Below, piece after piece: positions 8,787 to 17,757 of a stretch of 35,454 bases of DNA. Source of the stretch: CAYSBK01 sp964429265 (lineage in GTDB: Bacteria; Planctomycetota; Phycisphaerae; Sedimentisphaerales; Anaerobacaceae). A model generated the notes under the pieces. It saw only the letters and a list, made by a program, of their open reading frames with translations. It was not told where the DNA came from and ran no database searches. The position numbers were made by a program, and so were the translations under genes. The stretch's first letter is position 1, and every line of letters starts with the position of its first letter. The stretch covers positions 1 to 35,454 of the forward strand of contig CAYSBK010000007.1 in NCBI GenBank assembly GCA_964429265.1. Reading direction: 5' to 3'.

Positions 8787-10202
8787 TCACGTCTGGGAGG
8801 CGTAACCCGGATTTCGTTTCATTTCCTGTGCCCCGACCGATTTTCTCCACTGCCGAAGCCTGCTGTACAACTGCTGGGTGAGCTGTGGCATTCGTCCGGC
8901 GAGGTTGTCCCGTTCACCTATGTCCTTTTCCAGGTCGTACAGCTCCAGGGCATCTTCCCGGTCGTCGATGCTCTTTTCGAACCATTCGATGAGCTTGTAT
9001 TTGCCCCGTCGGATGGCGCCACACGGGCCGAGACTCTGGTGATGATAGTGCGGGTAGTGCCAGTACAAAGCATCGCGCCTCAGCGAACCCGTTCCTTCAA
9101 GCAACGGCACAAGGCTGACCCCGTCGGTGGCCGAGGCAGCACCGCTTCGGCCCGCAGCTTCGCACAGCGTTGCAAAAAAGTCATTGCTGATGACGGGCTG
9201 GCGGCAGACCCGGCCCGGTTTGACCACGCCGGGCCATCGGATAATCAGTGGCACGCGAATTCCCCCTTCGTAAAGGTCGCCCTTGCTGCCTCGCAGAGGC
9301 CTGGAATCCTTAGGACCGAGGTGGCCGTTGTCCGAAAAGAATATGACCAGCGTGTTGTCGGCCAGTCCAAGCTCGTCGAGCTTTTTGAGGATTGTGCCGA
9401 CGCTCTTATCGAGGGTTTCGAGCATCGCGGCCTGCACCGGGTTGTTATGGCCGTATTTCACGTCGTTGTCGGCTCCGGGTTTGTTCCTGTATTTTTGAAC
9501 CAACTCATCTTTTTCTATCTCGGGTCGGTGGATACTGTTATGAGGAACGTAACAGAAAAACGGCCTGTCCCTGTGCCTTTCGATAAAGGCCGTGGCCGCC
9601 TCGGTTATCTGCCGGACGTGATGCCAGTCTTGTTCATAGATGCCCTTGGGGCTCTTGCTGGGCTTATGGGTGGTAAGCACCTCGTCGAATCCCTGCGAGC
9701 CGGGATCCCCGGGCCTGCCGGGCTTGTAATTCTTGTCCTTGTTGAGGTGCCATTTTCCGAAATGCCCCGTTACGTAGCCCGCCGACTTGAGGACCTCGGC
9801 AATCGTCACCTGCTCAAGCGGAAGGTACGGCGTCCATTCCGGCGTAAGCAATTTTCTGTCTTTCGGGCTGGCGCCCTTGATGAAGTCGGTCAGGTGCAGC
9901 CTTGCGGGATATTTTCCTGTCATAATACTGGCACGGGTCGGAGAACAAACCGGGGCAGCGGCGTAAGCGTCCGTGAACCTGATGCCCTGGCCGGCCAGAC
10001 GGTCAAGATTCGGCGTCTCATAAAAGTCACTTCCGTAACAACCGAGTTGATGCCAGCCGAGGTCGTCGGCCAGGATGAAAACAATGTTCGGTTTCGTCAT
10101 CACCGTCCTTCGGCTCGACCGCGAGGCCGACAGCGAGCAGCCTGAGACCACAATGGACGCGGCACCGGCCCCTGCGAGTTTCAGAAAGTTACGTCTGTCC
10201 AC
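8787..10202 (-). CDS. Sulfatase (S1 family), Tat lipoprotein
   Basis: The start is the GTG at 10202: an AAGGAG sits about seven bases upstream, and the protein then opens directly with the Tat motif DRRNFLKLAG. Longer readings start inside the neighbouring gene and hide this signal. The lipobox VSGC gives Cys22. Core features are ILADDLGW and CSPTR (Cys86, to become formylglycine), then HFGKWHLNK and FFSDNGHLG. The C-terminus has ALELYDLEKDIGERDNL. Length is 471 aa. It overlaps the upstream sulfatase by 14 bases, so translation is probably coupled. It closely resembles that neighbour over the stretch GSQGFDEVLTTHKPS...HHVRQIT and FFCYVPHNSIH, pointing to an old tandem duplication. Sequence alone does not reveal the substrate. 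Confidence 0.93.
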   Translation of the reverse strand: MDRRNFLKLAGAGAASIVVSGCSLSASRSSRRTVMTKPNIVFILADDLGWHQLGCYGSDFYETPNLDRLAGQGIRFTDAYAAAPVCSPTRASIMTGKYPARLHLTDFIKGASPKDRKLLTPEWTPYLPLEQVTIAEVLKSAGYVTGHFGKWHLNKDKNYKPGRPGDPGSQGFDEVLTTHKPSKSPKGIYEQDWHHVRQITEAATAFIERHRDRPFFCYVPHNSIHRPEIEKDELVQKYRNKPGADNDVKYGHNNPVQAAMLETLDKSVGTILKKLDELGLADNTLVIFFSDNGHLGPKDSRPLRGSKGDLYEGGIRVPLIIRWPGVVKPGRVCRQPVISNDFFATLCEAAGRSGAASATDGVSLVPLLEGTGSLRRDALYWHYPHYHHQSLGPCGAIRRGKYKLIEWFEKSIDDREDALELYDLEKDIGERDNLAGRMPQLTQQLYSRLRQWRKSVGAQEMKRNPGYASQT

Positions 10203-11610
10203 TTTTTTCTCCTTTCGAGTTCTTTTCGCGAGGCTTGTATTCGGGGTTGTATTTCGAAGGGACGGGAGCATTCAGCGCTCTTCTCCAGTCCCTGAGCATT
10301 TGGTGCAGTTCCTTGGTTTTTGCCGGCAGTTGCCGGGCGAGGTTTCGTGTTTCGCCGGGGTCGTTTTCAAGGTCGTACAACTCAAGCCGACCGTCCTCAA
10401 AGAACTCTATCAGTTTCCATCTTCGTGCGCGCACGGCACCGGCGGGGGTGGTCCGCCACGTCTTCTTCCATCCGTAGTTGCCCTCCAGGTAGGCCGGAAA
10501 GTGCCAGAAAATGGCTTTTCGGTCAAGTTTCGAAGCGCCCCGAAGCAGCGGCACCATGCTTAGGCCATCGAGGATGTATCCGGCCGGCGGAGAAACACCT
10601 GCCATATCCAGCATCGTCGGATAAAAATCGATGCCCATCACAGGCTCATCACACCGCGTACCGGGCCTTGTGACGCCCGGCCAGTAGACTGTCAGCGGCA
10701 CGCGGATGCCGCCCTCGTACAACATCCCCTTGCCGCCCCGCAGCGGGCCCATATTGCTGAACCCGAAAACCCCGCCGTTGTCAGAGAAAAAGAAAACAAC
10801 GGTCCTGTCGGCGATGCCGAGTTCGTCAACGGCTCTAAGAAGTCGACCGACGTTCTTGTCGAGCGTCTCTATCATAGCGGCTTGCGTGCAATCGTTAGGA
10901 GCCGGTTTTGAGCCGGCCTTGGCGCGGTACTTGGCGACCAGGGAGGGATCCTCCTTGAGCGGCGTATGAATGGTATTGTGCGAAACGTAACAGAAAAATG
11001 GGGAATCCCTGTGGGTTTGCATAAAGTTGATCGCCCTATCAGTGATTTGCCTGACGTGATGGGCGTCGCGGGTGGAGCTACGGGAGGGTCTGTTGGTAAC
11101 AAGCACGTCATCGAAACCCTGTGAACCGGGGCCGCTTCTCTTGCCGAGATGCCATTTTCCAAAATGGCCGCACACGTAGCCGGCGCTTTCAAGGGCTTCG
11201 GCCACGGTGATTTTCCCTGCAGCCAGTACGGTCTCGTTGGCCACGGGGATGAGCTTGCGGTCGCGTGATTTGCCCCTGGCAGAACTGCCGACGGTATATA
11301 TGCCGTGGCGAGGAGTGTACTGGCCCGACATCAAGCACGCCCTGCTGGGTGCGCAGTTGGGACCATTGGAATAAGCGCTGGTGAAAACGACACCTTTTGC
11401 CGCGAGTTTGTCTATGTTGGGCGTTTCGACAAAGCGGTTGCCGTTGTAGCCGACGTCGGCCCAGCCCATATCGTCGATGAAGATAAACAAAAAGTTGGGT
11501 GGCCTGTCGCCTGTGCGCCGCGACATTGCCCGTGCGGCCCGGCCGAGCACGGTGCCCGCTGACGCGGCTGCCGCAGCCCTGAGAAATTGACGTCTTGTGA
11601 AAAAAAGCAT
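10189..11610 (-). CDS. Sulfatase (S1 family), Tat-exported
   Basis: 473 aa with N-terminus MLFFTRRQFLRAAAAASAG, a twin-arginine signal. It has no lipobox, so the enzyme is probably released into the periplasm or outside rather than lipid-anchored. IFIDDMGWAD supplies the metal Asp pair. The maturation motif is CAPSR (Cys86 to formylglycine), and FFSDNGG carries the second metal site. The ATG at 11610 has AGGAAGG about eight bases upstream. It is the closest relative in the window of the next gene downstream: both have HHVRQITD/E, a GSQGFD motif followed by a Pro-Ser-containing loop, and FFCYVSHNTIH. The C-terminus (after about 440) is Lys-rich (PREKNSKGEKSG), unlike its neighbours. It overlaps the downstream gene by 14 bases and lies 13 bases after the upstream one. 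Confidence 0.93.
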   Translation of the reverse strand: MLFFTRRQFLRAAAAASAGTVLGRAARAMSRRTGDRPPNFLFIFIDDMGWADVGYNGNRFVETPNIDKLAAKGVVFTSAYSNGPNCAPSRACLMSGQYTPRHGIYTVGSSARGKSRDRKLIPVANETVLAAGKITVAEALESAGYVCGHFGKWHLGKRSGPGSQGFDDVLVTNRPSRSSTRDAHHVRQITDRAINFMQTHRDSPFFCYVSHNTIHTPLKEDPSLVAKYRAKAGSKPAPNDCTQAAMIETLDKNVGRLLRAVDELGIADRTVVFFFSDNGGVFGFSNMGPLRGGKGMLYEGGIRVPLTVYWPGVTRPGTRCDEPVMGIDFYPTMLDMAGVSPPAGYILDGLSMVPLLRGASKLDRKAIFWHFPAYLEGNYGWKKTWRTTPAGAVRARRWKLIEFFEDGRLELYDLENDPGETRNLARQLPAKTKELHQMLRDWRRALNAPVPSKYNPEYKPREKNSKGEKSGQT

Positions 11611-11623
11611 TTCCCTGCCTTCC

Positions 11624-13024
11624 TCATTGTCTGTCCGGCCAGTAGGCCGACGGTGTGCGCGCGGTCTTCAGGTACCGCTCGATCACCGCTGCAGCCTCCG
11701 GGTGCCGGTGTGCAACGTCTTCGGTTTCCATCGGGTCTTTTGTCAGGTCGTATAGTTTGAGCAGGCCGTCCGGTTTTCTCCGCAGGGCCTTGAAATTGCG
11801 CCAGCGGACCACCTGCCTCAAATGTGGAGGCGGCGACTCCCAATACATAAACCTGTTATTGAGCTCCGGCTGCTTGCCACCGAGAAGCGCACTTAGCACG
11901 CTTATGCCGTCGATGTTTTTCGGTGCCGCTACTGCTGCAAGTTCGGCAAGGGTGGGCAGAACGTCTGCGAAGTACCAGCAGGCATCGCTGACCTTACCGG
12001 CCGGAATCTTTCCCGGCCAGCGAACGACCATCGGCACACGGATGCCGCCTTCCTTAAAGCCGCCCTTGCCACCCCTGAGAGGTCCGTTACTGTTAAACAT
12101 AGCTCCGCCACCGCCAGCCCCGCCGTTGTCCGAAGTGAAAAAGACGATAGTGTTTTCGTCGATGCCGAGTTGTTCGAGCAGCGAGAGGATGCGGCCGACG
12201 TCTTTGTCCATCCGCGTGATCATCGCGGCGAATATCTTCGCCTTTTCGGGCCAGGGCTTGTCCGTATAGGGTTCGGTGTCGGGCACTTCGAGATTGAAAT
12301 GTGGGATCGTGTATGCCACGTAAAGGAAGAAAGGTTTGTCTTTGTGCCGGCGGATAAAATCGAGGGCAAACTCGGTGAACAAGTCGTGTGTGTACAGGCT
12401 GCGTTTGCCGTCCTTGTTTTCCTCGAGCATCAGCTTTTGCTCGTTCCGCCAGAGATAATCGGTGTAATAATAGACGGCGTGGTTCTGATTCAGGTAGCCC
12501 AGCCACTGGTCGAATCCCTGCCGGGTCGGTATGCCGGGCGTATCAGGGTCGCCCAGCCCCCACTTGCCCGTGATAGCCGTGGCATAGCCTGCTTCTTTGA
12601 GCACTTCTGCGACGGTGACATCTTCCTCCAGCAGAAACGCCCGGCAACCTCCGCCGGTGACTTCATCCCGGACGCCGCCGCTGGCGCACTTGTTCTCGCG
12701 GATTCTGGTGTGGCCGGTGTGCTGGCCCGTCATAAGCACGCTCCGTGACGGCGCGCAGACGCAACTGCCTGCGTAACACTGTGTGAACCGAATACCCTCT
12801 GCAGCCATCCGGTCGATACAGGACGTTCGGATGTATTTCTGCCCGTAGCAGCCGAGGTCGCCATAGCCCAGGTCGTCGGCCATAATGAAAATAATATTAG
12901 GCCTGCTGCCTCGCAATCTCTTCGACAAGACCGGCACAGTCGGTCCGCAGCCCGTTATAAGGGCCGCAGCGCCGAGTCCGGCGACTCTTAGAAAATCACG
13001 TCTTGCAAGACGACCTTGCTCCAT
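11624..13024 (-). CDS. Sulfatase (S1 family), Tat lipoprotein
   Basis: The ATG at 13024 gives 466 aa beginning MEQGRLARRDFLRVAG, a Tat signal ending in lipobox ITGC (Cys26). An ATG at 13051 would add nine residues and overlap the upstream stop by ten bases; neither start has a clear ribosome site. Core motifs are IMADDLGYGDLGCYG and CAPSR (Cys90 to formylglycine), followed by GQHTGHTRIREN, then ITGKWGLGDP and FFTSDNGGAGGGG. The Gly-rich SDNG loop is longer than in its neighbours. The C-terminus carries LLKLYDLTKDPMETEDV. It pairs with the next gene upstream as a clear paralogue (same GQHTGH/GLHTGH region and YYTDYLWRN/YYPEFLWRN). These features fit the arylsulfatase A-like branch that includes glycan 6-O-sulfatases; the exact substrate is not inferable. 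Confidence 0.93.
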   Translation of the reverse strand: MEQGRLARRDFLRVAGLGAAALITGCGPTVPVLSKRLRGSRPNIIFIMADDLGYGDLGCYGQKYIRTSCIDRMAAEGIRFTQCYAGSCVCAPSRSVLMTGQHTGHTRIRENKCASGGVRDEVTGGGCRAFLLEEDVTVAEVLKEAGYATAITGKWGLGDPDTPGIPTRQGFDQWLGYLNQNHAVYYYTDYLWRNEQKLMLEENKDGKRSLYTHDLFTEFALDFIRRHKDKPFFLYVAYTIPHFNLEVPDTEPYTDKPWPEKAKIFAAMITRMDKDVGRILSLLEQLGIDENTIVFFTSDNGGAGGGGAMFNSNGPLRGGKGGFKEGGIRVPMVVRWPGKIPAGKVSDACWYFADVLPTLAELAAVAAPKNIDGISVLSALLGGKQPELNNRFMYWESPPPHLRQVVRWRNFKALRRKPDGLLKLYDLTKDPMETEDVAHRHPEAAAVIERYLKTARTPSAYWPDRQ

Positions 13025-13041
13025 CCAAAACTCGACTATGG

Positions 13042-14484
13042 TCAGGACCATTTCGCCGAAGGCGTTCGGGCTGACTCAAGATAGCGTCGCATTTTTGCCA
13101 CCACGTCCGGGTATTTGTCGGCGACGTTGAACTTTTCGCCGATGTCGCGTCGGAGGTCGTAAAGCTCAATAGGGCCGTTGGACTGCTTGTGCCAGTTCAG
13201 GCGAACGGCTTTCCAGTTGCCGGATCGAACGGCCTGCTTGCCGCCGCGTTCGTGGAACTCCCAGTAAAGGTACTCGTGTCCGTTTTGTTTTGCCGGTGCG
13301 CCGAACAACGTCGGTACAAAAGAAATGCCGTCGATGTTCCTGGGCGGTTTGACGCCTGCCAGCTCGGCCGCCGTCGGCAAAAAATCCCAGAACGCACAAA
13401 CGTGGTCGCTGGTTGTGCCCGGCCGAATCCTGCCGGGCCAGCGAACAATAAGCGGTACCCTGATGCCGCCCTCATACAGGTCCCGCTTAACACCTCGCAG
13501 CGGGCCATTGCTGTCGAAGAAATCCACATCGATGCCGCCCTCGACGTGCGGGCCGTTGTCGCTCGAGAAGAATACGACGGTATTTCGCTCGATGCCGAGA
13601 GCTTTAAGCCTCGCAAGGACTGTGCCGATGTCGCGGTCCATTCGACTTATCATCGCCGCCTTGCCCTTTTCAGGCTCGGGCCAGTCCTTGTCGCGGTAGG
13701 GGCCGTAGTCGGGCACTTCCATACCGTTGCCGGTGCGGCGTCCACCCTCGTTGTTGGCATGTGGTATCGTGTAAGCAAGGTAAAGGAAGAACGGCCCGTG
13801 GCGGTTTCGCTCGATGAACGCCAGGGCGTCCTTCGTGAAAAGGTCGTGCGAATATGTCTTCTGTCTGAAGGACCAGCCCCGTTCGCCGTTCTCGGCAGCC
13901 GGTGCAAGCTGGTTTCCCGGCAACGCCACCTTGTCGGAATTTCTCCACAGAAACTCGGGGTAATAGTTGTGCGCATGTACCATACTAAGATAGCCGAAGA
14001 AATAATCGAAACCGTTCCGTGCCGGGTCGCCCGGCGGCGGCGGGTGGCCCACGCCCCATTTGCCGATGCAGCCGGTGGTATAACCTGCCTGCCTGAGCAC
14101 CTCCGCCACAGTGACGTCCGAATTCTTCATCAGTATCCGCGAGTTGCTGCGAACGGTGCAGTGACCCGTGTGAAGACCGGTCAGCAGCGAGCACCGCGAC
14201 GGCGCACATACCGTGCTGCCGGCATAATGCTGCGTGAACAGCATCCCTTCGGTAGCCATCCGGTCGATGTTGGGGGTTTCAATTTTCTTCTGTCCGTAAC
14301 AGCCGAGGTCGCCGTAGCCCAGATCGTCGGCGAGGATAAAGATAATGTTCGGTCGGCTCACAGCAGACCTGCGGGGTTGCTTCAAGCTCGAACAGCCGCC
14401 CATAAACCCGCCCGCGGCCCCACAAGCCGCCGCACTAAAAACACTCTTCAGAAAATCTCTTCTGCTTTGCTTATCCATATTCAT
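13042..14484 (-). CDS. Sulfatase (S1 family), Tat lipoprotein
   Basis: 480 aa. The N-terminus MNMDKQSRRDFLKSV is a Tat signal, with a long hydrophobic stretch to lipobox MGGC (Cys31). Core motifs are ILADDLGYGDLGCYG, CAPSR (Cys93 to formylglycine) and GLHTGHCTVRSN, then CIGKWGVGHP and FFSSDNGPHVEGGID. GGGG-type loops are replaced here by an acidic one (DVDFFDSNGP). The C-terminus has PIELYDLRRDIGEKFNV. A GGGGAAA lies about five bases before the ATG. It is a tandem paralogue of the next downstream gene, from which it is separated by 17 bases. Low similarity in the loops that form the substrate pocket suggests that the two act on different sulfate positions or sugars; that is inference. Confidence 0.93.
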   Translation of the reverse strand: MNMDKQSRRDFLKSVFSAAACGAAGGFMGGCSSLKQPRRSAVSRPNIIFILADDLGYGDLGCYGQKKIETPNIDRMATEGMLFTQHYAGSTVCAPSRCSLLTGLHTGHCTVRSNSRILMKNSDVTVAEVLRQAGYTTGCIGKWGVGHPPPPGDPARNGFDYFFGYLSMVHAHNYYPEFLWRNSDKVALPGNQLAPAAENGERGWSFRQKTYSHDLFTKDALAFIERNRHGPFFLYLAYTIPHANNEGGRRTGNGMEVPDYGPYRDKDWPEPEKGKAAMISRMDRDIGTVLARLKALGIERNTVVFFSSDNGPHVEGGIDVDFFDSNGPLRGVKRDLYEGGIRVPLIVRWPGRIRPGTTSDHVCAFWDFLPTAAELAGVKPPRNIDGISFVPTLFGAPAKQNGHEYLYWEFHERGGKQAVRSGNWKAVRLNWHKQSNGPIELYDLRRDIGEKFNVADKYPDVVAKMRRYLESARTPSAKWS

Positions 14485-14516
14485 CTGCTTTCCCCACGCA
14501 TCGATTACAGAAAGGC

Positions 14517-16391
14517 TCAGCCGCGGAGGACATTTACCAGCCGATCCGCAATGCGCCTGACGTATTCGTACTTGTCGCTTCTTGCGGCCTCCAGGGCTTC
14601 AAGCGCCGGCTTTGCCATTTGCCCGATATCTTCCAACGCCAGGGCCGCATAATGACGAACAATCTGGTCCTGATTCTCCAGTTCCGACACAAGCACCGGC
14701 AAACCCTGATTTGAGAAACCCATTTTACAAAGTGCACGCGCTGATTCAACGCGCACGGCCGCTGAATCGTCCCGCAGCGAAGCGATAAGCGTCTCCTTCG
14801 CCGACGACGCACTGCGGCCTTTGTTGCCCAGTTTTCTGGCGGCCCACCAGCGCACCGAAGGCCGGCCCTGACGCAGCTTTTCGACCAGCAATCGAACAGA
14901 GCTTTCGCCGCCCTGTTCACCAAGCTCAATGACCTCCAGTATCTGCTCCAGCAGGTTGCGGTTCTGGTGCTGACGAAGAACGTCATAGGCCGTGCCGCAG
15001 CTCCGCGACAATTCGCCGAGGATCGGTTCGGGCACCAGGCCCAGGTCCTTTGTTTGCTTCATCCATTGCAGCAATCGGCGGCGCATCCGCTGGAGTACTT
15101 CCCGATGCCGTCCGGAACCGGCCAGGTTGTCAATTTCGTAAGGGTCGTTCAACGTGTCATAAAGCTCCTCTCGCGGCCGCGTCGGTGCAAGCAGACGCCG
15201 CTGGACCTCATCAAGTTTGCCCTCTGCATAAAGCCGACGGATGGTCTTTATTATTTCCTTGTTGTCCTTGTATCTGTTGGGTTGCAGGTGACACCGGTCG
15301 GGGTAAAAGTTGCGGATATACTTGTAGCGACCGTCGCGGACCGCGCGGATGCAATCGAGCGTTTCGTCGCATCGGTCGCGCGCTGCAAAAACGTACCGTC
15401 TCGGTCTGTGAGCCGGTCCGAAAAGCGGCCGGCCCTGCATATGCTTCGGTATCGGTATGTCGGCAAAATAAAGTGAGGTGGCAGCGATGTCGATGTGGCT
15501 GACCATATCGCGCCGAACTTTGCCGGCGGGCACTGCGCCCGGCCACCGTATTATCAACGGCACGCGGATGCCCTCGTCGTAGAGGAACTGCTTACCCCGG
15601 GCGTGACTGATTCCGTGGTCGGTCCAGAAAAATACGGCGGTATCGTCGGCAATGCCTTCTTCATCGAGCCGTTTCAGTATCTTGCCGATCTGCATATCGA
15701 GGTATATCACGCTGTTGAGATAACGCGCCCAATCCCGGCGAAGCACCGGATGGTCCGGGTAATACGGCGGCAGCTTCACCTTCGCCGGGTCGACGGGATT
15801 TGGTACTTCCACACTGCGGTACTTGCCGCCGCGAAGCTGTATTTGCGCAAAGAAAGGCTGGCCTGGCGCCCTGTCTTTCCAGTCGGCGCCGTCGTAAATC
15901 GCCCCATCCCAGACGAAGTTATAGTCGGTCTTGCCGAGCTTGTCGGGGCGCTTGGTATCGCTGTGGTAAACGGTCGTCTTGGGGCCGCCGTTGACAACGT
16001 AATAACCTTGCCTACGAAAGTACTCCGGCAGCAGCTTGATATCCGCCGGCAGGTTGATCTCGGAACCTTTCCAGGAGCTTCGATGATGGTGGGCCCCGAT
16101 GGTGGTCTGGTACATTCCGGTAATCATAGCCGATCGGCTCGGCGAGCACACCGGTGCAGTTACGTAGGCGTTCGTGAACCTGGCACCCTGGCCGGCAAGA
16201 CGGTCGATGTTCGGCGTGCTGATGGTCGTTTCGCCGTAGCAGCCAAAGTGCGGCGACATATCCTCCGCAATTATCCAGAGGATGTTGGGCCGATGCTTTC
16301 GGCTTGCCCGATAAAAAGCGTTAGTGCATCCGTCGGTCAGCAGACCGGCAAAGGCAAGACCGGCATTTTTCAGAAAACTTCGGCGGTCCAT
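14517..16391 (-). CDS. Sulfatase with C-terminal HEAT-like repeats
   Basis: At 624 aa this is the longest sulfatase of the cluster. The N-terminus MDRRSFLKNAGLAFAG is a Tat signal; a Cys22 follows, but TDGC is a poor lipobox. The catalytic domain has IIAEDMSPHFGCYG (Glu-Asp in place of Asp-Asp, as in heparan N-sulfatase-like members), CSPSR (Cys82 to formylglycine), MYQTTIGAHHHR and FWTDHGISHARGK. After the normal C-terminal features (EELYDTLNDPYEIDNLAG), residues from about 490 form helical repeats of the HEAT/PBS type: VRWWAARKLGNKG, VRVESARALCKMG, IVRHYAALALEDIG, YVRRIADRLVNVL. These could bind a partner or substrate. It lies 27 bases after the propeller gene and 32 bases before the next sulfatase. 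No good ribosome site is seen at the ATG. Confidence 0.92.
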   Translation of the reverse strand: MDRRSFLKNAGLAFAGLLTDGCTNAFYRASRKHRPNILWIIAEDMSPHFGCYGETTISTPNIDRLAGQGARFTNAYVTAPVCSPSRSAMITGMYQTTIGAHHHRSSWKGSEINLPADIKLLPEYFRRQGYYVVNGGPKTTVYHSDTKRPDKLGKTDYNFVWDGAIYDGADWKDRAPGQPFFAQIQLRGGKYRSVEVPNPVDPAKVKLPPYYPDHPVLRRDWARYLNSVIYLDMQIGKILKRLDEEGIADDTAVFFWTDHGISHARGKQFLYDEGIRVPLIIRWPGAVPAGKVRRDMVSHIDIAATSLYFADIPIPKHMQGRPLFGPAHRPRRYVFAARDRCDETLDCIRAVRDGRYKYIRNFYPDRCHLQPNRYKDNKEIIKTIRRLYAEGKLDEVQRRLLAPTRPREELYDTLNDPYEIDNLAGSGRHREVLQRMRRRLLQWMKQTKDLGLVPEPILGELSRSCGTAYDVLRQHQNRNLLEQILEVIELGEQGGESSVRLLVEKLRQGRPSVRWWAARKLGNKGRSASSAKETLIASLRDDSAAVRVESARALCKMGFSNQGLPVLVSELENQDQIVRHYAALALEDIGQMAKPALEALEAARSDKYEYVRRIADRLVNVLRG

Positions 16392-16418
16392 CAGTATCTA
16401 CAACTGCGGCGGCAAGGG

Positions 16419-17717
16419 TCAGTCATCGCAACCAGACGGCTTCCACACGGTGTCGCCGGGCATCAATTTGAACTGCTGTAAGGACATCGCGTACGCGCCG
16501 CCGCCGGGACTGTACATCGATGGGTCCCTTCGCCAATCACCGCTCCAGTTCGTCGAGTAACACAACCATGCGCCCCGGCCGTCCGGCTCAATGAATTTGC
16601 TCGGTATATTGACGAAGTATGCATACGTGCCGAAGCGCTTCATATAGGTTACGATTTTCCACGGACCGGTGATGCTGTCCGATTCGAGGATGTACGTGTT
16701 GTAGCGGTCCATCGTCGTGCCGCCGTCGGTGACGCACATAAAGAACTTCTTCAGCGGCGCGTTGTAGGTCATCGTAACGCAGCCCATATTGTTGTTCCAC
16801 TCGGCAAGCGGCTTCATCTTTTCAAAGTCGTGCGTCCATCGGGCCCGGCCACGGCTGTCGAGACCGGCAAAAAACTCGTACTTCGAGGCATCGTTGATAT
16901 TCTCTATGCTGGGTGTGACCCTCAACAGATAAACCGCGTCGCCGGTAATCCAGCTTGCGTTGGCGACCTTGCGGGGTTTCGGGTCCGGCACCAGTGCACC
17001 GTGCGCCACAAGGTAGGCCTTGCCGTCGGGCGAGTGCTCCATATTTTTCCCGAAGTCAACAAAGTGCGGCGAGCCTATGCGGACGGGGCCTTTGAATTCG
17101 GCCGGCTCAGGAAAGAGGGGCTTTTCGGGTGTGTGCGGGCACTTCCGCCAGGTCTTTCCGAAATCGGTCGATGTGCGAAACCCGACGAAAGGCCCCAGCA
17201 CGTCCCAGTTAAGGCCTTTGTCGCGGACGGCCAGGCAGTACGTGCCGTGGTACCACACGCCGTTGTATACCAGGTACGCAGAGGGATAGCGCCCACCGTA
17301 CGGCAGGGCGCTGGCCTTGACGATGCTTACGAACTCGACTTTCAGGTTCATAGGGTCGTCGCCGATGATTTTGGCGTTTCCGGTTCGTGCCTTGGCACCG
17401 CCCCCGGAGCCGCACTTGTGGCCCTCGACCGTTCCATCGGTGAAGCCCGAATAGAGGTTGCCGTCGGCCGCCCAGGAAGGATACCATGTGTCGGCACTTG
17501 TGTAGGCCTTGTGCTTGCCGGTGAAGATGATGCCGCTGAAGTCATCGGATTTTTCAAAAGGGCAGTCCGAGGGAATCTGCGGCGGCCAGACCGTCGGGCC
17601 CGTCTTCATTTCGTTCGCCTGCTCGGTACTCATCGCCAAAGCGGCATTCCAGGCAAACGCAACCACCAGCAGGCTCACCAAGGGCAAACGCAGTGACAGG
17701 TATCTTCTTGTGGACAT
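16419..17717 (-). CDS. Secreted beta-propeller protein, glycosidase-like, function unknown
   Basis: 432 aa, the only non-sulfatase in the run. An N-terminal Sec signal peptide (hydrophobic about 10-28, ending ALA before MSTEQ) replaces the Tat signals of its neighbours. The rest shows short repeated strands rich in Trp, Tyr and Asp, such as DTWYPSWAADGNLYSGFTDG, FRTSTDFGKTW, SPDGKAYLVAHG, MGCVTMTYNAPLKKFFMC and SITGPWKIVTYM. These resemble the blades of GH43/GH32/sialidase-like or DUF4185-like five-bladed propellers. I cannot identify catalytic acids with certainty, so the enzyme activity is a guess. AGGGGAC about seven bases before the ATG is a good ribosome site. It sits between two sulfatases, 40 bases after one and 27 before the next, so it is probably expressed with them and may hydrolyse the desulfated glycan. 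Confidence 0.75.
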   Translation of the reverse strand: MSTRRYLSLRLPLVSLLVVAFAWNAALAMSTEQANEMKTGPTVWPPQIPSDCPFEKSDDFSGIIFTGKHKAYTSADTWYPSWAADGNLYSGFTDGTVEGHKCGSGGGAKARTGNAKIIGDDPMNLKVEFVSIVKASALPYGGRYPSAYLVYNGVWYHGTYCLAVRDKGLNWDVLGPFVGFRTSTDFGKTWRKCPHTPEKPLFPEPAEFKGPVRIGSPHFVDFGKNMEHSPDGKAYLVAHGALVPDPKPRKVANASWITGDAVYLLRVTPSIENINDASKYEFFAGLDSRGRARWTHDFEKMKPLAEWNNNMGCVTMTYNAPLKKFFMCVTDGGTTMDRYNTYILESDSITGPWKIVTYMKRFGTYAYFVNIPSKFIEPDGRGAWLCYSTNWSGDWRRDPSMYSPGGGAYAMSLQQFKLMPGDTVWKPSGCDD

Positions 17718-17757
17718 AGTCCGTCCCCTAAATCATTTCTTGTACCATTGTACTGTA

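Noticed and set aside
13189..14652. 487-codon plus-strand open frame
   Set aside because: Antisense to two intact sulfatase genes, no recognisable motif, and no ribosome site worth noting.
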